From: Eriocheir sinensis
Taxonomy: Eukaryota > Arthropoda > Malacostraca > Decapoda > Varunidae
Length of the DNA: 64,000 bases
NCBI RefSeq assembly: GCF_024679095.1
Contig: NW_026110552.1
Coordinates: 496,001 to 560,000 of the forward strand
Direction: 5' to 3'
Part shown: positions 14,868 through 26,213 of the stretch, piece after piece
Numbering within the stretch: position 1 is the stretch's first letter
Layout: each line of letters starts with the position of its first letter
Notes under the pieces: model-generated
The model's input: only the letters and a program-made list of their open reading frames with translations
Database searches by the model: none
Told to the model about the DNA's origin: nothing
Program-made: the position numbers and the translations under genes

Positions 14868-16327
14868 TGTATATGTATTTTTATAAAAATATGCTTTATT
14901 TTATGGGTATTTTGCATTTTTATTTTCATACAAATTTACACTATTTTATTTATATTCGTTTATTTTTTTTAAACAATTTTACATTATTCTGTGTATTTTG
15001 TATATCTATTTTTATACGTATTTACTTAATTTTATGTGTATTTTGTATATATATTTTTATAGAAATCGCCGTTATTTTATGTGTATTCGTATATATATTT
15101 TGAAACAAATTTACATTGTTTTATATGTATTTTTGCATATCTCTTTCAATACAAGTTTACCTTATTGTATGTGCATTTTGTATATTTATTTCAATACATA
15201 TTTAAATATTTTATGTGTATTTTGGTATATATATTTTTATAAGAAGTGCGCTATTTGATGGGAATTTTGCATCTTTATTTTCATACAAATTTACATTATT
15301 TTATTAATATTCGGTGTATTTATTTTGCTACGATTTCACATTATTCTATTTGTTTTTTGTATATATATATTTTTTTTTACATATTTACATTATTTAATGT
15401 GTATCTTGCATATATATTTCATACAAATTTATTATCTATTATTTATTTTCATGCAAATACACATTCTTTTCATAATATTTTGTTTATTTATTTTGACACG
15501 AATTTACCTAGATATGTATTTTGTATATATATTTTTATACGTATTTACATAATATCATGTGTATTTTGTATATATATTTCTATAGAAATCTATGTTATTT
15601 TATGTGTATTCGTATATATATTTTGAAACATATTAACTTTGTTTTATATGTATTTTTGAATATCTCTTTCAATACATATTTACTTACTGTATATGCTTTT
15701 TGTATATTTATTTCAATACAAATTTAAATATTTTATGTGTATTTTGGTATATATATATTTTTATAAAAAATAAGCTGTTTTATGGGAATTTTGCATCTTT
15801 CTTTTCATACAAATTTACATTATTTTATTGATATTCTGTGTATTTGTATTGATAGGATTTTACATTATTCTATTTCTTTTTTGTATACATTTTTTTATAC
15901 ACATTTACATTATTTAATGTGTATCTTGCATATATATTTTATACAAATTTACGTTATTTTAAGTGTATTTGTTTATATATTTTCATTCAAATTTACATTA
16001 TTTTATGTGTATTTTGTATATGTATTTCAATACAAATTTACCTAATTTTATGTGTATTTTGTATATTTCTTTTCATACAAATTTTAAATAATTTTGTGTA
16101 TTTTTGTATATAGTTTTATACAAATTTAGGTTATTTTATGTACGCATTTACATAATTTAATGTGTGTTTTGTATAAATATTTTTATGCAAATTTACTTTA
16201 TTTTATGTGCATTTTTGTAAATATATTTTTTAAGAAATTTGCGTTATTTTATGTGTATTTGTATATGTTTTCTCATACAAATTTACATTATTTTATTGCT
16301 ATTTTGTTTATTTATTTTGATACGAAT
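12258..16327 (+). repeat. 45-bp satellite, forward block, 4.1 kb
   Basis: This is a composite block. Up to about 14868 it is a direct copy of about 58.23-60.84 kb. From there it is the left arm of a smaller inverted repeat pairing with 19.2-20.66 kb. The segment 13.02-13.84 kb is also repeated at 33.73-34.53 kb. It contains an empty TATGGAT site at 13796-13802. Confidence 0.92.
13796..13802 (+). other. Related empty site
   Basis: A single TATGGAT in CGTTATTATATGGATATTTT, the uninterrupted version of the insertion monomer. Confidence 0.85.
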
Positions 16328-17100
16328 GAAAATAGATATACAAAATATACATATAATAAACTAAATTTGTATTAAAATATATATACAAAATACATAAAAT
16401 AAGGTAAATTTGTATCAAAATATTTTAACAGATGCGCATGAAGGAACGTAAATTTGTTTTAAAATATACAAAATACACATTAAATAATGTAAATATGTAT
16501 AAAAAAATATATACAAAACACAAATAGAATAATGTAAAATCGTATCAAAATAAATACACTGAATATCAATAAAACAATGTAAATTTGTATGAAAATAAAG
16601 ATGCAATATACCCATTAAATAACGCATTTTTTTATAAAAATACATATACCAAAATACACATGAAAAAATTAATTTGTATTAAAATAAATATACAAAATAC
16701 ACATACAATAAGGTAAATCTGTATTGAAATAGATATGCAAAATACATATAAAACAATGTAAATTTGTTTCAAAATATATACACGAATACACATAAAATAA
16801 CGTGGATTTGTATAAAAATATATATACAAAATACACATAAAATGAAGTAAATACGTATAAGAAAATGTATACAAAATACACATAAAATAATGTAAATTCG
16901 TATCAAAATAAATAAACAAAATACCAATAAAAGAATGTGTATTTGTATAAATATATATATACAAAATACACATAAAATAACGTAAATTTTTATAAAACTA
17001 TATACAAAATTACACAGAAGTTATTAAATTCGTATGAAAATAGATATACAAAATACAGATAAAATAAGCTAAATTTGAATTGAAATGTATATAGAAAATA
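14868..17100 (+). repeat. Second inverted repeat, left arm
   Basis: Position x pairs with about 35,525 minus x, reaching 18.42-20.66 kb. The arm crosses an orientation switch at 16327 that mirrors the one at 19199. The spacer is about 1.3 kb. Confidence 0.85.
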
Positions 17101-18424
17101 CATAAAATAATGTAAATTTGTATCAAAATATTTATAAAAATACATATAATAACGTAAATTTGTTTAAAAATATATAAACAAAATACACATTAAGTAATGT
17201 AAATACGTATAAAAAATATGTACAAAATACACATATAATCATGTAATTCGTATCAAACTAAATAAACAAAATATCAATAAAATAAAGTAAATTTGTATGA
17301 GAAAACATATACAAATACATATAAAATAACGCTAATTTCCATAAAAATATATGTCCAAAAATGAACGTAAAAGAAAGTAACTTTGGATAAAAACATATAT
17401 ACAAAACACACATTAAATAATGTAAATCCGTACATAAAATAACTTAATTTGTATAAAACTATACACAAAAATACACAAAAATAATTCAAATTTGTATGAA
17501 AAGAAATATACAAAATACACATAAAATTAGGTTAATTTGTATTGAAATACATTTACAAAATACATATAAAATAATGTAAATTTGAAAGAAAATATATAAA
17601 CAAATACACATATAATAACGTAAATTTGTATGAAATATATAATCAAAATACACATTAAATAATGTAAATATGTATAAAAAAATATATACAAAACACAAAT
17701 AGAAAAATGTAAAATCGTATCAAAATATATACACAGAATATTAATAAAATAATGTAAATTTGTATGAAAATTAAGATGCATTTTTTATAAAAATATTGAT
17801 ACCAAAATACACATAAAATATTTCAAATTGTATTAAAATAAATATACAAAATGCACATACAATAAGGTAAATTTGTATTGAAATAGATATGCAAAATACA
17901 TATAAAATAATGTAAATTTGTTTCAAAATATATATACGAATACACATAAAATAACGTAGATTTCTATAAAAATACATATACAAAATACATATAAAATTAA
18001 GTAAATACGTATAAAAAAATGTATACAAAATACACATAATATAATGTAAATTCGTATAAATGTAAATAAACAATATACCAATAAAAGAATGTGTATTTGT
18101 ATAAATATAAATATACAAAATGCACATAAAATAACGTAAATTTATATAAAACTATATACATAAAATAACGCAAATTTCTATAAAAATATATGTACAAAAA
18201 TGAACATAAAATAAATTTGCATAAAAATATATATACAAAACACACATTAGATAATGTAAATGAGTATAAAAATATGTATAGAAAATACCTATGAAATAAT
18301 CTAATCTCGTATCGAATTAAATTAAGAAAATACCAATAAAATAATGTAATTTTGGATGAAAATATCAATACAAAATACACATAAAATAACCTTAATACAA
18401 ATACAAATATAAACACAAAATATT
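16328..18424 (-). repeat. 45-bp satellite, reversed block
   Basis: It starts at TTTTGATACGAATGAAAATAG, the reverse complement of a junction used several times elsewhere (19200, 34660, 38923, 62370). The region 16.33-17.10 kb completes the inner left arm of the small inverted repeat. The region 17.10-18.42 kb is its spacer, of which 17.77-18.42 kb is copied at 37.55-38.20 kb. Confidence 0.9.
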
Positions 18425-19199
18425 GCATTTTTTATATATATTTCAATTAAAATTTAGCTTATTTTATCTGTATTTTGTATATCTATTTTCATACGAATTT
18501 AATTACTTCTGTGTATTTTTGTATAGTTTTATACAAATTTACGTTATTTTATGTTTTTTTTTGTATATTTATATTTATACAAATTCACATTCTTTTATTG
18601 GTATTTTGTTTATTTATGTTGGTCGGAATTTACATTATTTTATGTGTATTTTGTATACATTTTCTTATACGTATTTATTTCATTTTATGTGTATTTTGTA
18701 TATATATTTTTAAAAAAATCTACGTTATTTTATGTGTATTCGTATATATATTTTGAAACAAATTTACATTGTTTTATATGTATTTTGCATATCTATTTCA
18801 ATACAGATTTACCTTATTGTATGTGTATTTTGTATATTTATTTTAATACAAATAAATTTTTTCATGTGTATTTTGGTATATATATTTTTATAAAAAATGC
18901 TTTATTTAATGGGTATTTTGCATCTTTATTTTCATACAAATTTTCATTGTTTTATTAATATTTTGTGTATTTATTTTGATACGATTTTACATTATTCTTT
19001 TTGTGTTTTGTATATATTTTTTTTATACATATTTACATTATTTAATGTGTATTTTGTATATTTTAAAACAAATTTACGTTATTTTATGCGCATCGGTTAA
19101 AATATTTTGATACAAATTTACATTATTTTATGTATTTTGTATATATATTTCAATACAAATTTAGTTTATTTTATGTATATTTTGTATATCTATTTTCAT
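18425..19199 (+). repeat. 45-bp satellite, forward block
   Basis: This is the inner part of the right arm of the small inverted repeat, mirroring 16.33-17.10 kb. Near-identical forward copies lie at 38.20-38.92 kb and 61.6-62.37 kb, all three ending at the same CATTCGTATCAAAATAAATA turn. Confidence 0.9.
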
Positions 19200-20660
19200 T
19201 CGTATCAAAATAAATAAACAAAATAGCAATCAAATAATGTTAATTTGTATGAGAAAACATATCCAAATACACATAAATTAACGCAAATTTCTAAAAAAAT
19301 ATATGAACATAAATGCACATAAAATAAAGTAAATTTGCATAAAAATATATATACAAAACACACATTAAATAAAGTAAATGCGTACATAAAATAACCTAAA
19401 TTTGTATAAAACTATATACAAAAATACACAAAAATATTTAAAATTTGTATGAAAAGAAATATACAAAATACACATAAAATTAGGTAAATTTGTATTGAAA
19501 TACATATACAAAATACACATAGAATAATGTAAATTTGAATGAAAATATATAAACAAATACACTTAAAATAACGTAAATTTGTATAAAATATATATGCAAG
19601 ATACACATTAAATAATGTAAATGTGAATAAAAAAATATTTACAAAAAAGAAATAGAATAATGTAAAATCCTATCAATACAAATACACAGAATATCAATAA
19701 AATAATGTAAATTTGTATGAAAAGAAAGATGCAAAATTCCCATAAAATAACGCATTTTTTATAAAAATATATATACCAAAATAAACATAAAATATTTAAA
19801 TTTGTATTGAAATAAATATACAAAATGCATATACAGTAAGGTAAATATGTATTGAAAGAGATATTCAAAAATACATATAAAACAAAGTAAATTTGTTTCA
19901 AAATATATATACGAATACACATAAAATAACGTAGATTTCTATAGAAATATATATACAAAATACACATGAAACTATGTAAATACGTATAAAAATATATATA
20001 CAAAATACATATCTAGGTAAATTCGTGTCAAAATAAATAAACAAAATATCATGAAAAGAATGTGTATTTGTATGAAAATAAGTAATAGATAATAAATTTG
20101 TATGAAATATATATGCAAGATACACATTAAATAATGTAAATATGTATAAAAAAAATATATACAAAAAACAAATAGAATAATGTGAAATCGTATAAAAATA
20201 AATACACCGAATATTCATAAAATAATGTAAATTTGTATGAAAATAAAGATGCAAAATTCCCATCAAATAGCGCATTGCTTATAAAAATATATATACCAAA
20301 ATACACATAAAATATTTAAATTTGTATTGAAGTAAATATACAAAATGCACATACAATAAGGTAAACTTGTCTTGAAAGAGATATGCAAAAATACATATAA
20401 AACAATGTAAATTTGTTTCAAAATATATATACGAATACACATAAAATAACGTAGATTTCTATAAAAATATATATACAAAATACACATAAATTAAGTAAAT
20501 ACGTATAAAAATAGATATACAAAATACACATAGAATAATGTAAAATTGTTTCAAAAAAAAAATAAACAGAATATAAATAAAATAATGTAAATTTGAATGA
20601 AAATAAAAATGCAAAATACAGATAAAATAAAGCATATTTTTATAAAAATACATATACAAA
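18425..20660 (-). repeat. Second inverted repeat, right arm
   Basis: The mirror of 14.87-17.10 kb. Unlike the left arm it was also copied, with its flanks, to 38.2-40.4 kb. Confidence 0.85.
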
Positions 20661-21766
20661 AATACACATAGCATAATTAAATTTGTATTAAAATTAATAT
20701 ACAAAATGCATATGCAATAAGGTAAATTTGTATTGAAAAAATATGCAAAATACACATAAAACAGTGTAAATTTATTTCAAAATCTATATACGAATACTCA
20801 TAAATCAACGTAGATTTCTATAGAAATATATATACAAAATACACATCAAATGATGTACACACGTATAAAAATATATATATAAAATACACATTAAATAATG
20901 TAAATTCGCGTCAAAATAAATAAACAAAATATCAATAAAAGAAGGTGTATTTGTATGAAAATAGATATACAATATACACATAAAATCACCTAAATTTGTA
21001 TAAAACTATATACAAAAATACACAAAAATAATTTTAATTTGTATGAAAATAAATATACAAAATACACATAAAATTAGGTAAATTTGTATTGAAATACATT
21101 TACAAAATACACATAAAATAATGTAAATTTGAATGAAAATATATAAACAAATACACTTAAAATAACGTAAATTTGTATAAAATATATATAAAAAATACAC
21201 AATAAATAATGTAAATATGTATAAAAAAATATATACAAAACACAAATAGAATAAAATAAAATCTTATCAAAATAAATACACAGAATATTAATAAAATAAT
21301 GTAAATTTGTATGAAAATTAAGATGCAAAATACCCATAAAATAACGCATTTTTTATAAAAATATTTATACCAAGACACACATAAAATATTTGAATTTGTA
21401 TTAAAATAAATATACAAAATGCACATACAATAAGGTAAATTTGTATTGAAATAGATATGCAAAATACATATAAAACCATGTAAATTTTTTTCAAAATATA
21501 TATACGAATACACATAAAATAACGTAGATTTCTATAAAAATAAATATACAAAATACACATAAAATGAAGTAAATACGTATAAAAAAAGGTATACAAAATA
21601 CACATAAAATAATATAAACTCGTATCAAAATAAATAAACAAAATACTAATAAAAGAATGTGTATTGTATAAATAAATTCAAATATAATAACGTAAATTTA
21701 TATAAAACTATATGCAAAAATACACAAAAGTAATTAAATTTGTGTGAAAATAGATATACAAAATAC
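19200..21766 (-). repeat. 45-bp satellite, reversed block
   Basis: The outer part (19.2-20.66 kb) mirrors 14.87-16.33 kb. The whole block is also copied directly at 38.92-41.49 kb. At about 20869 the monomer core is a short ATATATATATA. The homologous positions at 36.31 and 40.56 kb carry long (TA)n tracts. Confidence 0.92.
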
Positions 21767-21905
21767 ATGTGTATTTTGTATATTTATTTTTTCTACAAAT
21801 ATGCTTTCTTTTATCTGAATTTTGTTTATTGAATTTGAAACGAATTTACCTTATTTTTGTATATCTATTTTCATACAAATTAAAATACTTCTGTATATTT
21901 TTGTA
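21767..21905 (+). repeat. Small forward satellite island
   Basis: About 139 bp in forward orientation between reversed blocks. It opens at AAAATACATGTGTATTTTG, a junction also present at 41494 and 43114. It contains a distinctive TTGAATTTGAAACGAATTTA segment, seen again at about 41650 and 50590. Confidence 0.85.
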
Positions 21906-23420
21906 ATACACAGAAATACACTTAAAATAACGTAAATTTGTATAAAATATATATGCAAGATACACATTAAATAATGTAAATGTGTATAAAAAATATATAT
22001 ACAAAAAACAAATTGAATAATGTATCTTCGTATCAAAATAAATACACAGAATATCAATAAAATAATGTAAATTTGTATGAAAATATAGATACAAAATTCC
22101 CAAAAATTATCGCATTTTTTATAAAAATATATTTACCAAAATACACATAAAATACTTAAATTTGTATTGAAATAAATATACAAAATGCATATACAGTAAG
22201 GTAAATTTGTATTGAAAGAGATATTCAAAAATACATATAAGACAATGTAAATTTGTTTCAAAATATATATACGAATACACATAAAATAAAGTAGATTTCT
22301 ATAGAAATATATATACAAAATACATATGAAATTATGTAAATACGTATAAAAATATATATACAAAATACATATCAAATAATGTAAATTCGTGTCAAAATAA
22401 ATAAACAAAATATCATGAAAAGAATGTGTATTTGTATGAAAATAGATAATAGATAATAAATTTGTATAAAATATATATGCAAGATACACATTAAATAATG
22501 TAAATATGTATAAAAAAGTATATACAAAAAACAAATAGGATAACGTAACATCGTATCAAAATAAATACACCGAATATTAATAAAATAATGTAAATTTGTA
22601 TGAAAATAAAGATGCAAAATTCCCATAAAATAGCGCATTTCTTATAAAATATATATACAAAATACACATAAAATATTTAAATTTGCATTGAAATAAATAT
22701 ACAAAATGCACATACAATAAGGTAAATTTGTATTGAAAGAGATATGCAAAAATACATATAAAACAATGTAAATTTGTTACAAAATATATATACGAATACA
22801 AATAAAAAAACGTAGATGACTATAAAAAAAATAGCTACAAAATACACATAAAATTAAGTAAATACGTATAAAAAATGTATACAAAATACACATAAAATAA
22901 TGTAATTTCGAATTAAAATAAATGTAAATTTGAATGAAAATATAAAAACAAATACACTTAAAATAACGTAAATTTGTATAAAATATATATGCAAGATACA
23001 CATTAAATAATATAAATGTGTATAAAAAAATATATACAAAAAACAAATAGAATAATGTAAAATCGTATCAAAATAAATACACAGAATATCAATAAAATAA
23101 TGTAAATTTGTATGAAAATAAAGATGCAAAATTCCCAAAAATTTTCGCATTTTTTATAAAAATATATATACCAAAATACACATAAAATATTTAAATTTGT
23201 ATTGAAATAAATATACAAAATGCATATACAGTAAGGTAAATTTGTATTAAAAGAGATATTCAAAAATACATATAAAACAATGTAAATTTGTTTCAAAATA
23301 TATATACGAATACACATAAAATAAAGTAGATTTCTATTGAAATATATATATACAAAATACATATGAAATTATGTAAATACGTATAAAAATATATATACAA
23401 AATACATATCAAATAATGTA
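21906..23420 (-). repeat. 45-bp satellite, reversed block
   Basis: This block has the variants typical of 45-54 kb: AGATAATAGATAATAAATT near 22440, and alternating AATTCCCATAAAATAGCGC and AATTCCCAAAAATTTTCGC monomers. From about 22660 it forms the innermost, most decayed part of the right arm of the large inverted repeat. Confidence 0.9.
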
Positions 23421-24193
23421 AATTTTTGTAAATGTATTTTTATAAAAATATGCTTTATTTTATGGGTATTTTGCATCTTTATTTTCATACAAATTTACGT
23501 TATTTTATTGATATTCTGCTCATTCATTTTGATACGATTTGACATTATTCTATGTGTATTTTGTATATATTTTTCATACAAATTTACGTTATTTTATGTG
23601 TATTTGTTTATATATTTTGACACAAATTTACAATATTTTATGGGTTTTTTGTATATATATTTCAAAAGAAATTTACCTAGTTTTATGTGTATTTTGAATA
23701 TCTATTTTCATACAAACTCAAATTATTTATATGTATTTTTGTATATATTTCAATACAAATTTTAGTTATGTTATGTGTATTTTGTAAATCTATTTTCATT
23801 CTGTGTATTTATTTTGATATGTTTTTACATTATTCTATGTGTATTTTGTATATATCTTTTATATAAAATGTATTTGTTTTCATTTCATACAAATCTACAT
23901 TATTTTATGTGTTTTTTGTACATGTATTTAAATACAAGTTTAACTAGTTATATGTGTATTTTGTATATCTATTTTGTATGTATATTTTCATAGAAATTTA
24001 CTCTATTTTATGAGTATTCGTATATATATTTTGATACAAATTTACATTATTAATGTGTATTTTGCATATCTATTTCAATACAAATTTACTTTATTGTACG
24101 TGCATTTTGTATATTTATTTTAATATAAATTTAATTATTTTATATGTATTTTTGTATATATATTTTTATGCAAATATGCGTTATTATATGGAT
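23421..24193 (+). repeat. 45-bp satellite, forward block left of the transposon
   Basis: Monomers mirror 5634-6396 closely. The block is cut at 24193 inside a monomer by the transposon. The interrupted monomer continues after the element, so blocks 23421-24193 and 26207-29825 were one block before insertion. Confidence 0.92.
24187..24193. repeat. Left target site duplication, TATGGAT
   Basis: The 7 bases TATGGAT stand directly before the element's first base and again directly after its last base. Uninterrupted satellite copies have a single TATGGAT followed by ATTTTGCATC, so the second copy arose by insertion. Confidence 0.95.
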
Positions 24194-24222
24194 CATAGAC
24201 TTCACAATCTCTTGACGGGAAA
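24194..24222 (+). repeat. Left terminal inverted repeat
   Basis: CATAGACTTCACAA, then TCTC, then TTGACGGGAAA. Compared with the reverse complement of the right end, 25 of 29 bases match; the four mismatches are the central TCTC versus CTAG. Confidence 0.96.
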
Positions 24223-24230
24223 CGGGGCGC

Positions 24231-24240
24231 GGGGCCGATT
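24231..24240 (+). promoter_or_regulatory. Subterminal motif GGGGCCGATT, copy 1
   Basis: A 10-base motif 8 bases inside the left terminal repeat. It is repeated at 24246 and present inverted near the right end. In P-type elements such internal motifs commonly take part in transposase binding; that role here is inferred. Confidence 0.6.
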
Positions 24241-24245
24241 CGCAG

Positions 24246-24255
24246 GGGGCCGATT
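24246..24255 (+). promoter_or_regulatory. Subterminal motif GGGGCCGATT, copy 2
   Basis: A second identical 10-base motif 15 bp after the first, in the same orientation. The left end thus has two copies against one at the right end, an end asymmetry. Confidence 0.6.
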
Positions 24256-24819
24256 TTCAAAAATTTAAAATTTAAATATTTTCAAAACCAAAGCAGCTAG
24301 CGACCTGAAACTAAAACAGGCACCTCCCTTAGGCATATATGAGTCTCCATGAGTAGCGGTATCAAAAAACTGAAAGTCGTTCCCTAATAAAATCCCGATT
24401 AATTGTTTTTTATATAAGTATAACAAAACTTAAAAAGGCTATAAAATCCTCAGATTTTACGCTAGATGCACAAACATCACCAAATGCAGAGATAATCACT
24501 TATATTTTCAGAATCAATAGCAATATTTAGCATATCTTATAAGTTTTTGCCCGAAATAGCTACTTATTTTTTTTTTATTTAGTGCAATTTTTTACGTAAG
24601 TTTTTAACATCTAATAAATCACTTAATTTTCACATTAGAAACTTAATACTTGAGGAAAGCATGCAGAAACATCTTAATTTTACTCAACAAAAGCAAAATA
24701 TTCATTTTTCTATATACAATCACAACTTATTTTGGTTGAATTCCGATGTCACTATTGCCGCAGCACGTCTTGCCGGCTATCTGGCCCTCGTCCCTGAACA
24801 ATCACTTTAGCCTTTTGGC
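24256..24819. other. AT-rich non-coding left part of the transposon
   Basis: About 560 bp with no credible coding frame and no 45-bp periodicity. It contains runs such as AAAATTTAAAATTTAAATAT. For the minus-strand remnant gene this is the 3' side, so it would hold the 3' untranslated region and the left transposition end. Confidence 0.75.
24574..24579 (-). terminator. Candidate polyadenylation signal AATAAA
   Basis: On the minus strand this reads AATAAA within CACTAAATAAAAAAAAAATA, about 240 bp past the TAG stop of the transposase remnant. The position is plausible, but the motif is common in AT-rich DNA, so confidence is low. Confidence 0.3.
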
Positions 24820-25784
24820 CTATGACTTGTGGGCCTCGGTCAGTTTCCTGGACTTGTACACGTCCCTGTTCCTCGCCGTCTCCTTCCTGCCCTCCTCGAT
24901 ACTGCTCCTCTTCCTGCCGGTCGGCTGCTTCAAGGCCTTGTTCTTCCTCGCTTCTGAGGTCACGTCCTTGGAGAAATTAGCACCGAAACAGTTGAAGAGG
25001 GACCTGCTGATGTGCGGCAAGATGGTGTTGGCCAGGTTGTGCCCTCCTGGCACCTGTACCCCTGCAAGGTCGGGTCTGAGGCCGCCAGGAACTCCAGGAG
25101 GTGCCTGAACCCGTCCCTGTGGCGCATGGCAAGGGAGAGGAACCTCAACCTGCGCTCCTTCTTGTCCTCCCTGCACATCAGGGAGTCCCACAGCGACATC
25201 CCGAAGGACGCCATGTGGGCCATTGGGAGAGATGGCCGCTTCAGGACCGCCCGGCCCGTCTCCAGCTCTCCCCTGTCGACCAGCTCGACCAGGGCGTCGA
25301 ACATCACAGAGGGCGGGTCGCCCCTCTCGAGCTCCACGGTAATCTTCATCTCCTCCTGCTGGGCAAGCTCCTGCTTGCAGCACTCGGCCACAGAGGAGTT
25401 GGCCTGGACCTTCCTGGCCAGGTAGCCGGCGTAGTTGCCGACCGCGGCGAGGAGCAACTCGTCCGTCGGCGGGTCCGGCTGGTCGTCGGCCAGCTCCCTG
25501 GCAAGCTGGGCCAAGATCACCTCGTCGTCCTCCTTCTCCTCTGCCTTGGCCCGGTCCAGGTCGGCCTGCACGTCCCCGGGGAAGAACCCGACGAGCTTCA
25601 GCAAATGCAGGCGCTGGGCCAACCTGTTGCTCACCATGAAGTTCTGCACGCTCGTCCAGTTGTGGGGAAGGGTACAGAGACGATGAATAACTGTAGGTCC
25701 TTTACTTGGAGAGTAAACAGAGGCAGGACAGCGATAATCCTTTACAGAGGGGAAGTGCCCAGCTGACTGCGTGCCTAAGGCGAG
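24820..25784 (-). pseudogene. Frameshifted transposase C-terminal remnant (P/THAP9-like?)
   Basis: The minus-strand frame is open from after a TAA at 25785-25787. It runs through LPHNWTSVQNF and MVSNRLAQRLHLL, an acidic stretch (KAEEKEDDE), AVGNYAGYLARKV with a following AECCKQ, and ALVELVDRGELETGRAVL, and stops at 24960-24962. Near 25040-25060 the sensible reading moves to a second frame, which continues NTILPHISRSLFNCFGANF and a basic tail (GRKRSS) to a TAG at 24820-24822. This is as expected after loss of one base or gain of two. The GYxARK-plus-cysteines pattern and the basic tail recall the C-terminal part of P-element/THAP9 transposases. No THAP zinc finger, RNase-H-like core or catalytic acids are present. 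About 320 codons remain, against roughly 750-900 in full-length relatives. GC is far above the surroundings. No start is trusted; the frame may begin at a splice acceptor such as ...CCTACAG. Another transposon family, or a captured host exon, remains possible. Confidence 0.6.
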
Positions 25785-25787
25785 TTA

Positions 25788-26177
25788 GGCGACGCGGGAA
25801 CTGAGCTGAGTTGCCATGTAGGCACTAACTAAACGTACATTTCTTGTTTCCTAATACGTAAAGCTGTGGACTTCACTATCCTACAGTTATCATTCATTTT
25901 ACGTAAAGATTTCACCTAAAGTTACGCAAATTTGCCATTTTTTACACAACGTTTTCAAAGTGCACGCATGGTGCTATTTTATATAAGTTACCTTGAATCC
26001 TCTACCAAATCACTCTAGAGACACTCCTGCCTGCTTGTATGCACTAAAACTTGAAGATTTCGTCCTGTTTCCACTTAAATTCGGAGTAAGAACGCAGAGT
26101 GTGTTTGAGTTGTCGCAGTGAAAGTCGCCATAACAATCGGCCCCTTACGCGAGGCCAGCGCGCCAAGACTGAAGAGA
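25788..26177. other. Non-coding right part of the transposon
   Basis: About 390 bp of moderate GC without a convincing reading frame. It lies upstream of the minus-strand remnant and, in an intact relative, would be intron or deleted coding region plus the right end. The junction of an internal deletion probably lies here or just inside the open frame. Confidence 0.6.
26135..26144 (-). promoter_or_regulatory. Subterminal motif GGGGCCGATT, inverted copy
   Basis: Reads AATCGGCCCC on the plus strand, 33 bp inside the right terminal repeat. It faces the two left copies as an inverted repeat. Confidence 0.6.
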
Positions 26178-26206
26178 TTTCCCGTCAACTAGTTGTGAAG
26201 TCTATG
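26178..26206 (-). repeat. Right terminal inverted repeat
   Basis: TTTCCCGTCAA, CTAG, TTGTGAAGTCTATG on the plus strand, the mirror of the left end. The outer 14 and inner 11 bases pair exactly. Confidence 0.96.
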
Positions 26207-26213
26207 TATGGAT
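26207..26213. repeat. Right target site duplication, TATGGAT
   Basis: Identical to 24187-24193. The satellite monomer resumes in register with ATTTTGCATCTTTATTTT. Confidence 0.95.

Larger units (their letters stand above)
17770..21766 (+). repeat. 4-kb segmental duplication, copy 1
   Basis: The segment, including three orientation switches, recurs in the same orientation at about 37.55-41.49 kb. Offset is 19.77 kb at the start and 19.70 kb at the end. Confidence 0.85.
24194..26206 (-). mobile_element. Non-autonomous P-like DNA transposon, 2,013 bp
   Basis: What is seen: a non-satellite island with terminal inverted repeats (14 perfect bases, 4 mismatches, 11 perfect bases), subterminal inverted GGGGCCGATT motifs, a perfect 7-bp target duplication, and a GC-rich minus-strand reading frame in the centre flanked by AT-rich non-coding ends. 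What is known: P-superfamily elements have ends beginning with CA, subterminal inverted motifs and 7-8 bp target duplications; hAT and Merlin elements also make about 8-bp duplications but have different ends. What is inferred: a P/THAP9-type element, supported by a YAGYLARKV-like motif in the remnant protein. No catalytic domain is visible, so it would need enzyme supplied in trans. The strand given is that of the remnant. Existence as a transposon is near certain; the family assignment is tentative. Confidence 0.93.

Noticed and set aside
24746..25108. Plus-strand open frame of 120 codons with a leucine-rich start
   Set aside because: It overlaps the minus-strand remnant and its stop region; there is no recognisable domain, and it is most likely a shadow frame.
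25690..25760. Possible retroelement LTR or splice-linked exon edge upstream of the transposase remnant
   Set aside because: The frame reads through this stretch without a stop, no repeat ends are visible, and acceptor-like CAG words alone do not decide it.
25101..25766. Plus-strand open frame of 221 codons opposite the transposase remnant
   Set aside because: It is antisense to a frame with better protein-like content. Leucine- and proline-rich composition with low complexity is expected from the reverse complement of GC-rich coding DNA.
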